Assembly: GCA_031378715.1 (NCBI GenBank)
Contig: JANNEN010000089.1
Span: 1-7,886, forward strand
DNA length: 7,886 nt
Source of the DNA: Emticicia sp031378715
GTDB taxonomy: Bacteria; Bacteroidota; Bacteroidia; Cytophagales; Spirosomataceae
Direction: 5' to 3'
The notes beneath the pieces are model-generated. The model made no database searches and was not told where the DNA came from. It saw only the letters and a program-made list of their open reading frames with translations. Of the stretch, positions 1 through 6,234 are shown piece after piece. The number at the start of each line of letters is the position of its first letter. Position 1 is the stretch's first letter. Both the position numbers and the translations under genes were made by a program.

Positions 1-1
1 G

Positions 2-955
2 TATCTGACTTACGTTGATCCCTACAACTCGGAGGTATCGGTTTTTAGTGTTTTTGTGGCCGATGCCAAAGTAACGCTTCGGGATAATTTGGGCAACGAA
101 TTTGCATTTTTTGATGATACCTACAAAAACAACTTTATAAACGCCACTTTTGGCTATAATTATCGGTCGGTCAATAAAATCCAGTTGGTCGTGGGGCGAA
201 CTTACCAACTTTTTGTGGAAACGGCGGATAAGAAAAAATACGAATCAACGCCCGAAAAAGTAGTTGGCGTGCCGAAAATTGAGAAAGTAAATGCTGTTTT
301 CAGAGAGATAATACCTCCTGCCTTCCTAAAAACCGAAAGAGGAGAATATGACGTAAGTGTTGAGGTGAAAGACACGCCCAATGAGAAAAATTATTATAAG
401 TGGGATTGGTATAATGTAAAAAAAATAGAATGGTGTAGCGAATCTACGATTAGGGGTGGTTTAGTTTCTTTTGTGTCGCCTTGTTGTGAAATTTGCTACG
501 AAAAAACAACCTGTACCAACTGTTTAGAATTAGGCAATGATAGGCTCATTGACGGTAATCGTTTTGATAGGGTTCTCTTAAAAGTGCCTTTTGATAGTAC
601 CAATAATTATTATTTAGTAATCAACCAATATTCGATCAGCGAAAATGCCTATAAATTCTGGAATACCGTAAAAGAACAAAGCAAAAGCTCAGGCGGACTT
701 TTTGACCCAACGCCCAAATCAATTAGAGGGAATTTTAGAAATACTACCAATGATAATGAAGAAGTTTTGGGCTATTTTACCGTTTCTGATGTTCACGAAG
801 AAATTGTAATCATTGACCGTAATCGTGCCAGTCCAAAACCGTTTAAATCTCAAATTTACCAACCACCTTTCTGGGAAAGACTTCCGCCTTCTCGGTGTGC
901 CACCTGCGTTGAATCTTTTAATCGCTCAAAATTTGCTCCCAAGGATTGGCGATAA
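2..955 (+). CDS. DUF4249 family lipoprotein, 5'-truncated by window edge
   Basis: The frame is open from base 2 to the TAA at 953-955, and the first visible residues (YLTYVDPYNSEVSVF) align with residue 54 onward of the full-length neighbour, so about 53 residues including the signal peptide lie outside the window. The GTG at 56 is internal, not the real start. The protein is a close paralogue of the gene at 984-2102, sharing long identical blocks such as VNKIQLVVGR and KFWNTVKEQSKSSGGLFDP. It keeps the same cysteine pattern: WC, then CCxxCYExxxCxNC, and a C-terminal CxxC (CATC). DUF4249 proteins are predicted outer-membrane lipoproteins of Bacteroidota, often encoded beside TonB-dependent receptors; their molecular role is not established. 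A receptor gene may lie to the left, which I cannot see. Only 28 bp separate it from the next gene, so the two are probably cotranscribed. Family assignment is confident; function is not. Confidence 0.9.
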   Translation, partial: YLTYVDPYNSEVSVFSVFVADAKVTLRDNLGNEFAFFDDTYKNNFINATFGYNYRSVNKIQLVVGRTYQLFVETADKKKYESTPEKVVGVPKIEKVNAVFREIIPPAFLKTERGEYDVSVEVKDTPNEKNYYKWDWYNVKKIEWCSESTIRGGLVSFVSPCCEICYEKTTCTNCLELGNDRLIDGNRFDRVLLKVPFDSTNNYYLVINQYSISENAYKFWNTVKEQSKSSGGLFDPTPKSIRGNFRNTTNDNEEVLGYFTVSDVHEEIVIIDRNRASPKPFKSQIYQPPFWERLPPSRCATCVESFNRSKFAPKDWR

Positions 956-983
956 ATGAGTATTAACAATCTTAAAATTTACT

Positions 984-2102
984 ATGAAACCAGATTTTTC
1001 TTCAAGATTTTTTACAATAATGGTAGTATCATTGTTGAGCGTTATTGCCTGCGTAGAGCCATTCGACCCAAAGCTCAAAAGCGATGCCCGAAGGCTCGTC
1101 ATTGAGTCGCAGCTAACGACCAAGCTCGATTTTCAGTACGTGTATCTTACCTATGATGCACCGTATAATTCTGATGTATCGGTTTTTAGAGATTACGTAG
1201 CCGATGCCAAAGTAACCCTTCGAGATAATCTGGGCAACGAATTTGCGTTTTTCGATGACCCCAATCAAACCAATTTTATAAAAGTCCCTGCGGGTTATAA
1301 TTATCGCTCGGTCAATAAGATTCAGTTGGTGGTGGGGCGTAGCTATCAGCTTTTTGTAGAAACTTTCGACAAGAAAAAATACGAATCCACGCCCGAAAAG
1401 GTAGTCGGTGTGCCGAAAATCGAAAAAGTAAACGTTGAGTTCAGAGAAATAACCCCGCCCGCTTACCTCACAACCGAACGAGGAGAATACAAAGTAACCG
1501 TCAACGTGAAAGATACACCTGGCGAAAAAAACTTCTATAAATGGGATTGGTACAACGTAAAAAAAATAGACTGGTGCCGAGAATACACCGTCGGGAATGC
1601 CGCAGGAACAATATCTTATGTGCAACCCTGCTGTCAAGAATGCTACGAAAAAACAGTTTGTACCAATTGTTTAGAATTAGAAAACGACCGACTCGTCGAT
1701 GGTAATAGTTTCAATAGATACATCACCAAAGTTCCGTTTGATTTTACGAGTAATTATTATTTGGTCATCAACCAATACTCAATCAGCGAAAAAGCCTATA
1801 AATTCTGGAATACCGTGAAGGAGCAAAGCAAAAGTTCGGGCGGGCTTTTCGATCCCACACCCAAATCAATCAAAGGAAATTTTAGGAATATTAATAACGC
1901 CGATGAGGAAGTCCTCGGCTATTTTACGGTTTCGGATTTGCACGAAGAAACCGTTATCATTGATCGTAGTCGTACGAGTCCGAAACCGTTTATAACCGAA
2001 CTCTACCAGCCGCCATTTTGGGTACAGCTTCCGCCCGCTCAGTGTTTTGCGTGCGTTGAATCTTTCAATCGTTCAAGATTCGCTCCGAAAGGTTGGAAGT
2101 AA
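984..2102 (+). CDS. DUF4249 family outer-membrane lipoprotein
   Basis: This is a complete 372-residue protein. The ATG at 984 gives a lipoprotein signal peptide: charged n-region (K2, R8), hydrophobic core at about residues 9-22, and lipobox V-I-A-C with the lipidated cysteine at C23. The sequence after it, VEPFDPK, is a typical DUF4249 opening. A beta-rich body follows, with DAKVTLRDNLGNEF near residue 74. The mature protein carries eight further cysteines: C198, the cluster C216, C217, C220, C226, C229, and the C-terminal pair C354/C357, which suggests disulphides or metal binding outside the cytoplasm. Role unknown; DUF4249 proteins are often partners of TonB-dependent receptors. The gene follows its paralogue after 28 bp without a clear promoter between them, so an operon is likely. 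The paralogues differ most around residues 92-103 and 199-213 (the latter with a two-residue length difference). A later start at M13 would destroy the signal peptide. Confidence 0.92.
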   Translation: MKPDFSSRFFTIMVVSLLSVIACVEPFDPKLKSDARRLVIESQLTTKLDFQYVYLTYDAPYNSDVSVFRDYVADAKVTLRDNLGNEFAFFDDPNQTNFIKVPAGYNYRSVNKIQLVVGRSYQLFVETFDKKKYESTPEKVVGVPKIEKVNVEFREITPPAYLTTERGEYKVTVNVKDTPGEKNFYKWDWYNVKKIDWCREYTVGNAAGTISYVQPCCQECYEKTVCTNCLELENDRLVDGNSFNRYITKVPFDFTSNYYLVINQYSISEKAYKFWNTVKEQSKSSGGLFDPTPKSIKGNFRNINNADEEVLGYFTVSDLHEETVIIDRSRTSPKPFITELYQPPFWVQLPPAQCFACVESFNRSRFAPKGWK

Positions 2103-2143
2103 ATACAGGTAAAAGTGTTTTTTTTGAGGATTTTTAGGTTGAA

Positions 2144-2719
2144 TTAGCCAATAATCCAAGCAAATACGCCCAAAATTCGGGGTAATTCGGTGATTGTAAA
2201 TACGTCGGGGTGCATGGTAGCGGTTTTATTTTCAATTTTGATAAAAAGCCACTCGAAACCCGTACTTACGCAACCATAGACTATTTCGTTGTTTTTGTTC
2301 AGAATTTGGGCGGCATACATCTCAGCTACGCACTGCGAAATCCCCGAAAGTAAATCGTTTTTCTTGGCTTCAACCAAAATAAAATAACCGCCTTTGGGTT
2401 CGTAGGCTTGTGGGTCTTTGGTTATCAAAAAATCACACGTACCCGAAAGCTCGTCAGTTGCCATTGGTTCACCCGAAAAAACTGTGATTTTATCGGCAAA
2501 AAGTTGCTGAACGGCCATCAAAACGGGAGCAATAATAACCTCCGAAATGGCTTTTTCGTTGCGAAGCATCGCCAAATTACCCTTTTGGTGTTCGATGATG
2601 TGTTCAAGCCAAGAAGGAACTTGAATAAAATCAACCGTTGGAATAAACTTTTTCTGAATGATATTTATCCCAAACATCTGCTCCAAATCTGCCGAACTTA
2701 TCTGACTAAAAGTTTTCAT
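2144..2719 (-). CDS. PD-(D/E)XK nuclease-fold protein of unknown role
   Basis: This 191-residue protein is not a named enzyme that I recognise, but it shows the signature of the PD-(D/E)XK nuclease superfamily in the right order. E60 lies in a helix (AISEVIIAPVL), D96 in the strand CDFLIT, E117-A-K119 in the strand YFILVEAKK, and Q129 in the following helix (SGISQCVAEMYAA). The glutamine after ExK is frequent in restriction-endonuclease-like domains. No DNA-binding, methylase or helicase domain is attached, and no modification gene is adjacent, so a classical restriction system is not supported. It may be a stand-alone nuclease or a non-catalytic relative. It lies 44 bp downstream of the dehydratase gene on the same strand but has its own candidate promoter (2736-2743). 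AAGGAG abuts the ATG with no spacer, so it is unlikely to act as a normal ribosome binding site; a later start at M15 is possible but would leave all motif residues intact. Confidence 0.8.
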   Translation of the reverse strand: MKTFSQISSADLEQMFGINIIQKKFIPTVDFIQVPSWLEHIIEHQKGNLAMLRNEKAISEVIIAPVLMAVQQLFADKITVFSGEPMATDELSGTCDFLITKDPQAYEPKGGYFILVEAKKNDLLSGISQCVAEMYAAQILNKNNEIVYGCVSTGFEWLFIKIENKTATMHPDVFTITELPRILGVFAWIIG

Positions 2720-2735
2720 CTCCTTGTATTTTTAA

Positions 2736-2743
2736 CAAAAATA
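2736..2743 (-). promoter_or_regulatory. Candidate Bacteroidota -7 element for the PD-(D/E)XK gene
   Basis: On the minus strand this reads TATTTTTG, a perfect match to TAnnTTTG. A TTTG lies 23 bp further upstream, inside the end of the dehydratase gene. Transcription would start about 10 nt before the ATG at 2719, giving a very short leader. The gene could therefore be expressed apart from the dehydratase. Inference from motif and spacing only. Confidence 0.45.
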
Positions 2744-2763
2744 GGCAAATCCTCCACAAAATC

Positions 2764-4425
2764 CTACAAATTCACCCCCCGCTTCCACGGAATAAAATCA
2801 TCTTGTCCGAGGGTTTCGGCCTTGGTCAAATAATCGCCATTGGCCAAACCGATGAGCCAATTTAGGAGAGATTCGCCACTTTGCTCGATGGTTTCTTCGC
2901 CCGTAATGATTTTTCCACAACTAAAATCAATAATATCGGGCATTTTTTGAGCTAATTTATTATTGGTCGAAATCTTGACGGTGGGCGTAATTGGGTTGCC
3001 CGTGGGCGTGCCGAGTCCTGTCGTAAACAAGATAATCGTTGCACCCGAAGCGGCCATTCCCGTAGTGGCCAGTACATCGTTGCCAGGCGTGCAAAGTAAC
3101 TGCAAACCTGCCTGCGTTGGTTGTTCGGTATAGTTCAAAACATCGGCGATTGGAGCATTGCCCCCTTTTTTTGCTGCTCCTGCTGACTTTATGGCATCGG
3201 TGATGAGGCCGTCTTTGATATTTCCTGCCGAAGGATTCATGTCAAAAGTTGCTCCAACGGCTGCCGCTTGGTCGGAATATTCTGTCATTAAATGAGCAAA
3301 TTTTTGTGCTTTTGCTTCATCTACACAACGGTTGATGAGTTCCTGCTCAACGCCACAAAGTTCGGGAAATTCGGCCAAAAGCGTGGTTCCGCCCAAACTC
3401 ACCATAATATCCGACAAATGCCCGATGGCAGGATTGGCCGAAATGCCCGAAAAACCATCAGAACCGCCGCATTTCAAACCAATACTTAATTTATTGAGCG
3501 GGGCGGGCTTGCGGGTTTGCTTATTTATGGCAATAATGCCCTTGAAAGTTTCCCGAATAGCGTCCGACATCATGGCATTTTCGGTGCCGTAGGTTTGTTG
3601 GTCGAAGTATAAAATCGGTCGGTCGAATCTTGGGTTTCGCTTTAAAACTTCACTTTTCAGATAATCAATCTGTGATTTTTGGCAACCCAAACTCAGCACC
3701 GTCACGCCCGCCACATTCGGATTGATAATCATTCCTGCGAAAAGCTCGCACAAAGCATCAGTATCTTGGTTGGTGCCGCCGCAGCCCGTTTCGTGGGTCA
3801 AAAACTTTATACCATCAACATTTGGAAAGATATGGGTGGGTGAACTTTTGATGATTTTATCTTCACTTTCGGCTAATTGACTTTGCTCAATCGCTGCGTA
3901 ATTACCTGACTGATAGGCATTTAGTAAGTCACGCACTTGATTTCGGTAGATTTCGGGTTGGGCATAACCCAGTTCCCGCTCGAAGGCATCTTTTATGATT
4001 AGAATGTTACGGTTTTCACAAAAAACCAACGGCACAACTAACCAATAATTGCGAATGCCCACGCTTCCGTCGTTGCGATGGTAGCCGTTGAAAGTTTTTT
4101 CTTGCCAAGAATCAACACTCAGAGGAGTCCAACTTGTGTCGGGCTGACGTTTTTCAACGGAATAAAGTTCGGAATCGTGTTTGAGATTAAAAGTCGTAAC
4201 TTGGCTTCCACGTTTGATTGGTTGCGTTGCTTTTCCGACCAAAACACCGTACATTGTTACGTGGTTGCCGATGGCTAAATTTTCGGTGACGAATTTATGT
4301 TTGGCATCAATATTATGCTGAATTTTGTAACTTTCGCCCTCGAAATCAACGATTTCGCCTGCTTCAAGATTTCGCAAAGCAACAATGACATTATCTTTTG
4401 GGTGAAGTTTCAGAACGCTGTGCAT
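2764..4425 (-). CDS. UxaA/altronate-dehydratase-family sugar-acid dehydratase
   Basis: This 553-residue protein has the full architecture of the UxaA/GarD dehydratase family. It has an N-terminal SAF domain (about residues 1-85, starting LKLHPKDNVIVALRNLEAGE), then the large catalytic part. Family motifs are clear: YHRNDGSVGIRNY (115-127), HETGCGG (211-217), LGCQ (246-249), GLKCGGSDGFSGISANPAIG (316-335), NPSAGNIKDG (397-406) and GLGTPTGNPITPTVKIS (470-486). Members are metal-dependent enzymes that remove water from aldonic acids such as D-altronate to give 2-keto-3-deoxy acids in the cytoplasm. Substrate cannot be read from sequence alone: altronate is the textbook assignment, but relatives in Campylobacter jejuni (cj0482/cj0483) sit in the L-fucose locus. 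The divergent SDR dehydrogenase next door fits a fuconate-like route, and no uronate isomerase or mannonate genes are visible. The start at 4425 lies about 32 bp from a perfect -7 element, which supports it. Confidence 0.9.
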   Translation of the reverse strand: MHSVLKLHPKDNVIVALRNLEAGEIVDFEGESYKIQHNIDAKHKFVTENLAIGNHVTMYGVLVGKATQPIKRGSQVTTFNLKHDSELYSVEKRQPDTSWTPLSVDSWQEKTFNGYHRNDGSVGIRNYWLVVPLVFCENRNILIIKDAFERELGYAQPEIYRNQVRDLLNAYQSGNYAAIEQSQLAESEDKIIKSSPTHIFPNVDGIKFLTHETGCGGTNQDTDALCELFAGMIINPNVAGVTVLSLGCQKSQIDYLKSEVLKRNPRFDRPILYFDQQTYGTENAMMSDAIRETFKGIIAINKQTRKPAPLNKLSIGLKCGGSDGFSGISANPAIGHLSDIMVSLGGTTLLAEFPELCGVEQELINRCVDEAKAQKFAHLMTEYSDQAAAVGATFDMNPSAGNIKDGLITDAIKSAGAAKKGGNAPIADVLNYTEQPTQAGLQLLCTPGNDVLATTGMAASGATIILFTTGLGTPTGNPITPTVKISTNNKLAQKMPDIIDFSCGKIITGEETIEQSGESLLNWLIGLANGDYLTKAETLGQDDFIPWKRGVNL

Positions 4426-4456
4426 AGAAAAAAAATAGGTCAGGTAATTATTTTAA

Positions 4457-4464
4457 CAAATGTA
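4457..4464 (-). promoter_or_regulatory. Candidate -7 promoter element for the dehydratase gene
   Basis: The minus strand reads TACATTTG, a perfect TAnnTTTG match. It lies 31 bp upstream of the ATG at 4425, predicting a leader of about 25 nt. No good TTTG is seen at the expected -33 distance. It sits back-to-back with the opposite promoter at 4499-4506, so one regulator bound between them could control both genes. Confidence 0.5.
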
Positions 4465-4498
4465 AGTCGTATTTATTTTTTGTTTCAGATTTGCCAAC

Positions 4499-4506
4499 TA
4501 ATTTTG
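4499..4506 (+). promoter_or_regulatory. Candidate -7 promoter element for the SDR gene
   Basis: The sequence TAATTTTG is a perfect TAnnTTTG match, with TTTG at 4479-4482 at a 16-bp spacing, slightly shorter than usual. Transcription would start near 4512, giving a leader of roughly 75 nt before the ATG at 4589. This argues against translation of the 31-codon frame that opens at 4507. Confidence 0.45.
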
Positions 4507-4588
4507 ATGAGCAAAAAGAGTGTTTTTGACCCGAATATCAAAAAAACATTAGAAATAAGTCAATTTTTACAAAAACTATTTAACGAAG

Positions 4589-5359
4589 ATGTTTCGTCTT
4601 GACAACAAAGTAGCCATCGTAACGGGTGGAGCGAGTGGTATTGGGCTTTCGATTTCTCGGCTTTTTGCCCAGCAGGGAGCCGTTGTACATATTTTCGAGC
4701 TGGACATCGACCAAGCCGAGCGAGAAGCCGACCTCATTAATGCCAATGGGGGAGAGGCTTATTTTTATAAAGTTGATGTATCGAAGCAAAAGGATGTCAA
4801 GAAAGTGGTTGATAAAATCGCCAAAGAAAATGCGATTGATATTCTGGTGAATAATGCGGGAATTTCCCACATCGGCACCGTCGAAAGCACAACCGAGGAG
4901 GATTTCGACCGAGTTTTCGATGTCAATGTCAAAGGAACTTATAACTGCGTTCAGGCGGTTATTCCTTACATAAAAGACCGTGGGGGTGTAATTTTGAATA
5001 TCGCCTCGATTGTTGCAACCGTTGGCGTTGCCGAGCGATTTGCCTACTCAATGTCGAAAGGTGCAGTTTTGACCATGACTTTGCAGATTGCCAAAGATTA
5101 TCTGAAACACAACATTCGGTGCAATAGCATTTCGCCCGCCCGTGTGCATACGCCTTTCGTTGATGGTTTTATCAAGAAAACGTATCCTGGAAAAGAAAAA
5201 GAAATGTTTGAAAAACTCTCCAAAACTCAACCCATCGGACGCATGGCCAAGCCCAACGAAATCGGTTCGTTGGCGGTGTATCTTTGCTCCGATGAGGCCG
5301 CTTTTATTACGGGTTGTGATTACTTGATTGATGGCGGTTTTGTGAAATTAAATAACTGA
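4589..5359 (+). CDS. Classical SDR-family NAD-dependent oxidoreductase
   Basis: This 256-residue protein is a complete classical short-chain dehydrogenase. The nucleotide-binding motif TGGASGIG is at 12-19, NNAG at 88-91, and the catalytic tetrad is N113, S140, Y153 and K157 (YSMSK). After the glycine-rich loop the second strand ends in an acidic residue (HIFELD, E37), which normally selects NAD(H) over NADP(H). The C-terminal part (ISPARVHTPF, then IGRMAKPNEIG and TGCDYLIDGG) resembles dehydrogenases of sugar or 2-keto-3-deoxy sugar acids and the BDH2-like group. It is divergent from the UxaA-family dehydratase, so the two probably serve one sugar-acid pathway. A 2-keto-3-deoxy-L-fuconate dehydrogenase or a fucose dehydrogenase like Campylobacter FucX are candidates; this is inference. 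The start fits family length, with six residues before the first strand. A terminator follows at 5438-5485. Confidence 0.92.
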   Translation: MFRLDNKVAIVTGGASGIGLSISRLFAQQGAVVHIFELDIDQAEREADLINANGGEAYFYKVDVSKQKDVKKVVDKIAKENAIDILVNNAGISHIGTVESTTEEDFDRVFDVNVKGTYNCVQAVIPYIKDRGGVILNIASIVATVGVAERFAYSMSKGAVLTMTLQIAKDYLKHNIRCNSISPARVHTPFVDGFIKKTYPGKEKEMFEKLSKTQPIGRMAKPNEIGSLAVYLCSDEAAFITGCDYLIDGGFVKLNN

Positions 5360-5437
5360 TATGTGCTTGAAACTAACACGCATTTAAGGCTTATTTTTCA
5401 TCAATCCTTAAACTTCTGTGCTTTATCCTTCCGAGGG

Positions 5438-5485
5438 AACAACAAAAGCCTTGATAATCATCTGACTATCAAGGCTTTTGTTGTT
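5438..5485. terminator. Bidirectional rho-independent terminator (left copy)
   Basis: A perfect 19-bp inverted repeat (5438-5456 and 5467-5485, arm AACAACAAAAGCCTTGATA) encloses a 10-base loop. The A/T-rich outer part supplies a U-run in either direction, so it can end both the SDR transcript and the minus-strand transcript of the XRE gene. Its central 36 bp (5444-5479), loop included, recur exactly at 7749-7784. It was probably the original shared SDR/typA terminator. Confidence 0.85.
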
Positions 5486-5500
5486 GTATTTTCAACGAAT

Positions 5501-5583
5501 TATCAACCCGCAAAAGCGTTTTTGCTTTCGGCACGTTTACGCTCGTTTTCGTCAAGGTAAATCTTACGCATACGGATTGATTT
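5501..5583 (-). repeat. 83-bp direct repeat, left copy (typA 3' end)
   Basis: These 83 bases are identical, position by position, to 7799-7881. The identity ends sharply: at 5500/7798 on the left, and at 5583/7881 on the right, where the left copy turns into unrelated A/T-rich sequence. With the right copy it brackets the accessory island. Confidence 0.95.
5503..5583 (-). pseudogene. typA: Severed 3' tail of typA/bipA (26 codons plus stop)
   Basis: On the minus strand this encodes KSIRMRKIYLDENERKR followed by AESKNAFAG and a TGA stop. That matches the C-terminus of the ribosome-associated GTPase TypA/BipA, which in E. coli reads TPTSIRIRKRHLTENDRRR. The upstream codons are missing: at 5584 the sequence turns into the region just behind the XRE gene, whose stop codon is 8 bp away and in another frame. 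It has no start and cannot make TypA. I read it as the original chromosomal 3' end, displaced when the island inserted. The intact gene continues at 7801 to the right edge. Confidence 0.85.
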
Positions 5584-5591
5584 ACAAATTT

Positions 5592-5990
5592 TTAACTTTT
5601 CAAACGCTCAATCTCCGCTTGTAGCAAGCCAATAGTTATTTTTTGTGAGTTGATGGTTTCATCTTTGGCTTTTTCTATTGCTTGCCATCGGGCAACGTCT
5701 TGCTGGTGGCGTTCTTTTTCAAAATCTTCATAGAAAACACCATTTTTTGATTGATTATTTGAGTTTGTTTCGTTTTTGTGTTCAATCTTTACACCATATT
5801 TTAGTTCTTCGGGGGTAGTACCCAAAACTTTAGCAATCTTTTCCAAACCCTCATCTGGTGGCTTTACTTTACCTGTTTCGATATGTGAAATATTGGCTTG
5901 TGTCATGTTACATTCGAGGGCTAAGACCTCTTGTTTGTAGCCCTGTTCGAGGCGTTTGGTTCGTATATTGTCGGCAATTTGTTGGTTCAT
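5592..5990 (-). CDS. XRE-family helix-turn-helix regulator with coiled-coil tail
   Basis: This protein has 132 residues from the ATG at 5990. Residues 1-65 form an XRE/Cro-type DNA-binding domain, from QQIADNIRTKRLEQGYKQ through NMTQANISHIETGKVKPP (recognition region) to LEKIAKVLGTTPEEL. A polar linker rich in Asn and Lys follows, then a charged helical tail (about residues 87-132, ending IGLLQAEIERLKS) with coiled-coil character, probably for dimerisation. A longer frame opens at a TTG at 6021-6023, but that would overlap the candidate -7 element, and the ATG matches usual XRE N-termini, so I prefer 5990. No good Shine-Dalgarno is seen. It is divergent from the putative lipoprotein gene and probably represses it, and perhaps itself, through the 21-bp-phased sites at 6075-6123. 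Its stop lies 8 bp from the typA tail, so it uses the old typA terminator. Confidence 0.88.
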   Translation of the reverse strand: MNQQIADNIRTKRLEQGYKQEVLALECNMTQANISHIETGKVKPPDEGLEKIAKVLGTTPEELKYGVKIEHKNETNSNNQSKNGVFYEDFEKERHQQDVARWQAIEKAKDETINSQKITIGLLQAEIERLKS

Positions 5991-6020
5991 AAAGTTATAG
6001 GAGTAGTTTTTGCAAGTATC

Positions 6021-6028
6021 CAAATGTT
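6021..6028 (-). promoter_or_regulatory. Weak candidate -7 element for the XRE gene
   Basis: The minus strand reads AACATTTG, one mismatch from TAnnTTTG, with TTTG 23 bp upstream (6052-6055). Transcription would start near 6014, about 24 nt before the ATG at 5990. It covers the alternative TTG start and argues against it. Confidence 0.3.
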
Positions 6029-6074
6029 TTTCTTATTTACAACTAAAATCACAAAAACTTATCAAGCGGTAGCA

Positions 6075-6123
6075 TATAAGTATTTTATAATTTTAACTTA
6101 TAAAATATATCAGAATACTTATA
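6075..6123. promoter_or_regulatory. Operator-like half-sites phased at 21 bp
   Basis: TATAAGT begins at 6075 and its complement ACTTATA begins at 6096 and again at 6117, so the steps are exactly 21 bp, two helical turns. The outer sites extend to a perfect 10-bp inverted repeat (TATAAGTATT at 6075-6084, AATACTTATA at 6114-6123). A second perfect inverted repeat nests inside it (TATTTTATAA at 6081-6090, TTATAAAATA at 6098-6107). The rightmost site abuts the -33 region of the lipoprotein promoter. This arrangement suits a dimeric XRE repressor encoded next door. Inference; AT-rich DNA makes some palindromes by chance, but not this phasing. Confidence 0.5.
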
Positions 6124-6146
6124 ATTTAGCCCTCATATAATCGTGT

Positions 6147-6154
6147 TATATTTG
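6147..6154 (+). promoter_or_regulatory. Candidate -7 promoter element for the putative lipoprotein gene
   Basis: TATATTTG is a perfect TAnnTTTG match. A weak -33 (TTTA at 6125-6128) lies 18 bp upstream, immediately beside the operator-like site ending at 6123. Transcription would start near 6160 and leave a leader of about 75 nt. Confidence 0.5.
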
Positions 6155-6176
6155 CGAACGTAGCCCAAATTGCACC

Positions 6177-6225
6177 ACCGAAAAACATACAACGGCAATG
6201 ATGCTGTGCTATAAATCCTTTCGGT
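6177..6225 (+). other. Inverted repeat in the lipoprotein mRNA leader
   Basis: ACCGAAA (6177-6183) and TTTCGGT (6219-6225) are perfectly complementary and enclose 35 bases. The right arm ends 9 bp before the ATG, so a hairpin could affect translation. The leader is visibly richer in G/C than the surrounding DNA. No known riboswitch class is recognised. Confidence 0.3.
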
Positions 6226-6234
6226 ATTAAAACA

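Noticed and set aside
1113..1637. A 174-codon open frame on the minus strand inside the second DUF4249 gene
   Set aside because: It lies wholly antisense to a well-supported lipoprotein gene, its translation resembles no family, and the paralogous first copy has no equivalent long frame.
2408..2833. A 141-codon + strand frame across the PD-(D/E)XK gene and the end of the dehydratase gene
   Set aside because: It overlaps two genes with clear protein motifs on the other strand, and its sequence has no recognisable domain.
4507..4602. A 31-codon frame (starts MSKKSVFDPN) that overlaps the first 14 bp of the SDR gene, possible leader peptide
   Set aside because: Its ATG immediately follows the best -7 element, so it would be upstream of the predicted transcript start. 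No regulatory hairpin follows.
5383..5412. A 7-bp inverted repeat (TTTAAGG/CCTTAAA) just after the SDR gene, possible second terminator
   Set aside because: The stem is short and AT-rich, the loop is 16 bases and no U-run follows; the strong hairpin at 5438-5485 explains termination.
5991..6023. An 11-residue N-terminal extension of the XRE regulator from a TTG at 6021-6023
   Set aside because: The TTG falls within the candidate -7 element, and XRE proteins normally begin close to the first helix, as they do from the ATG at 5990.
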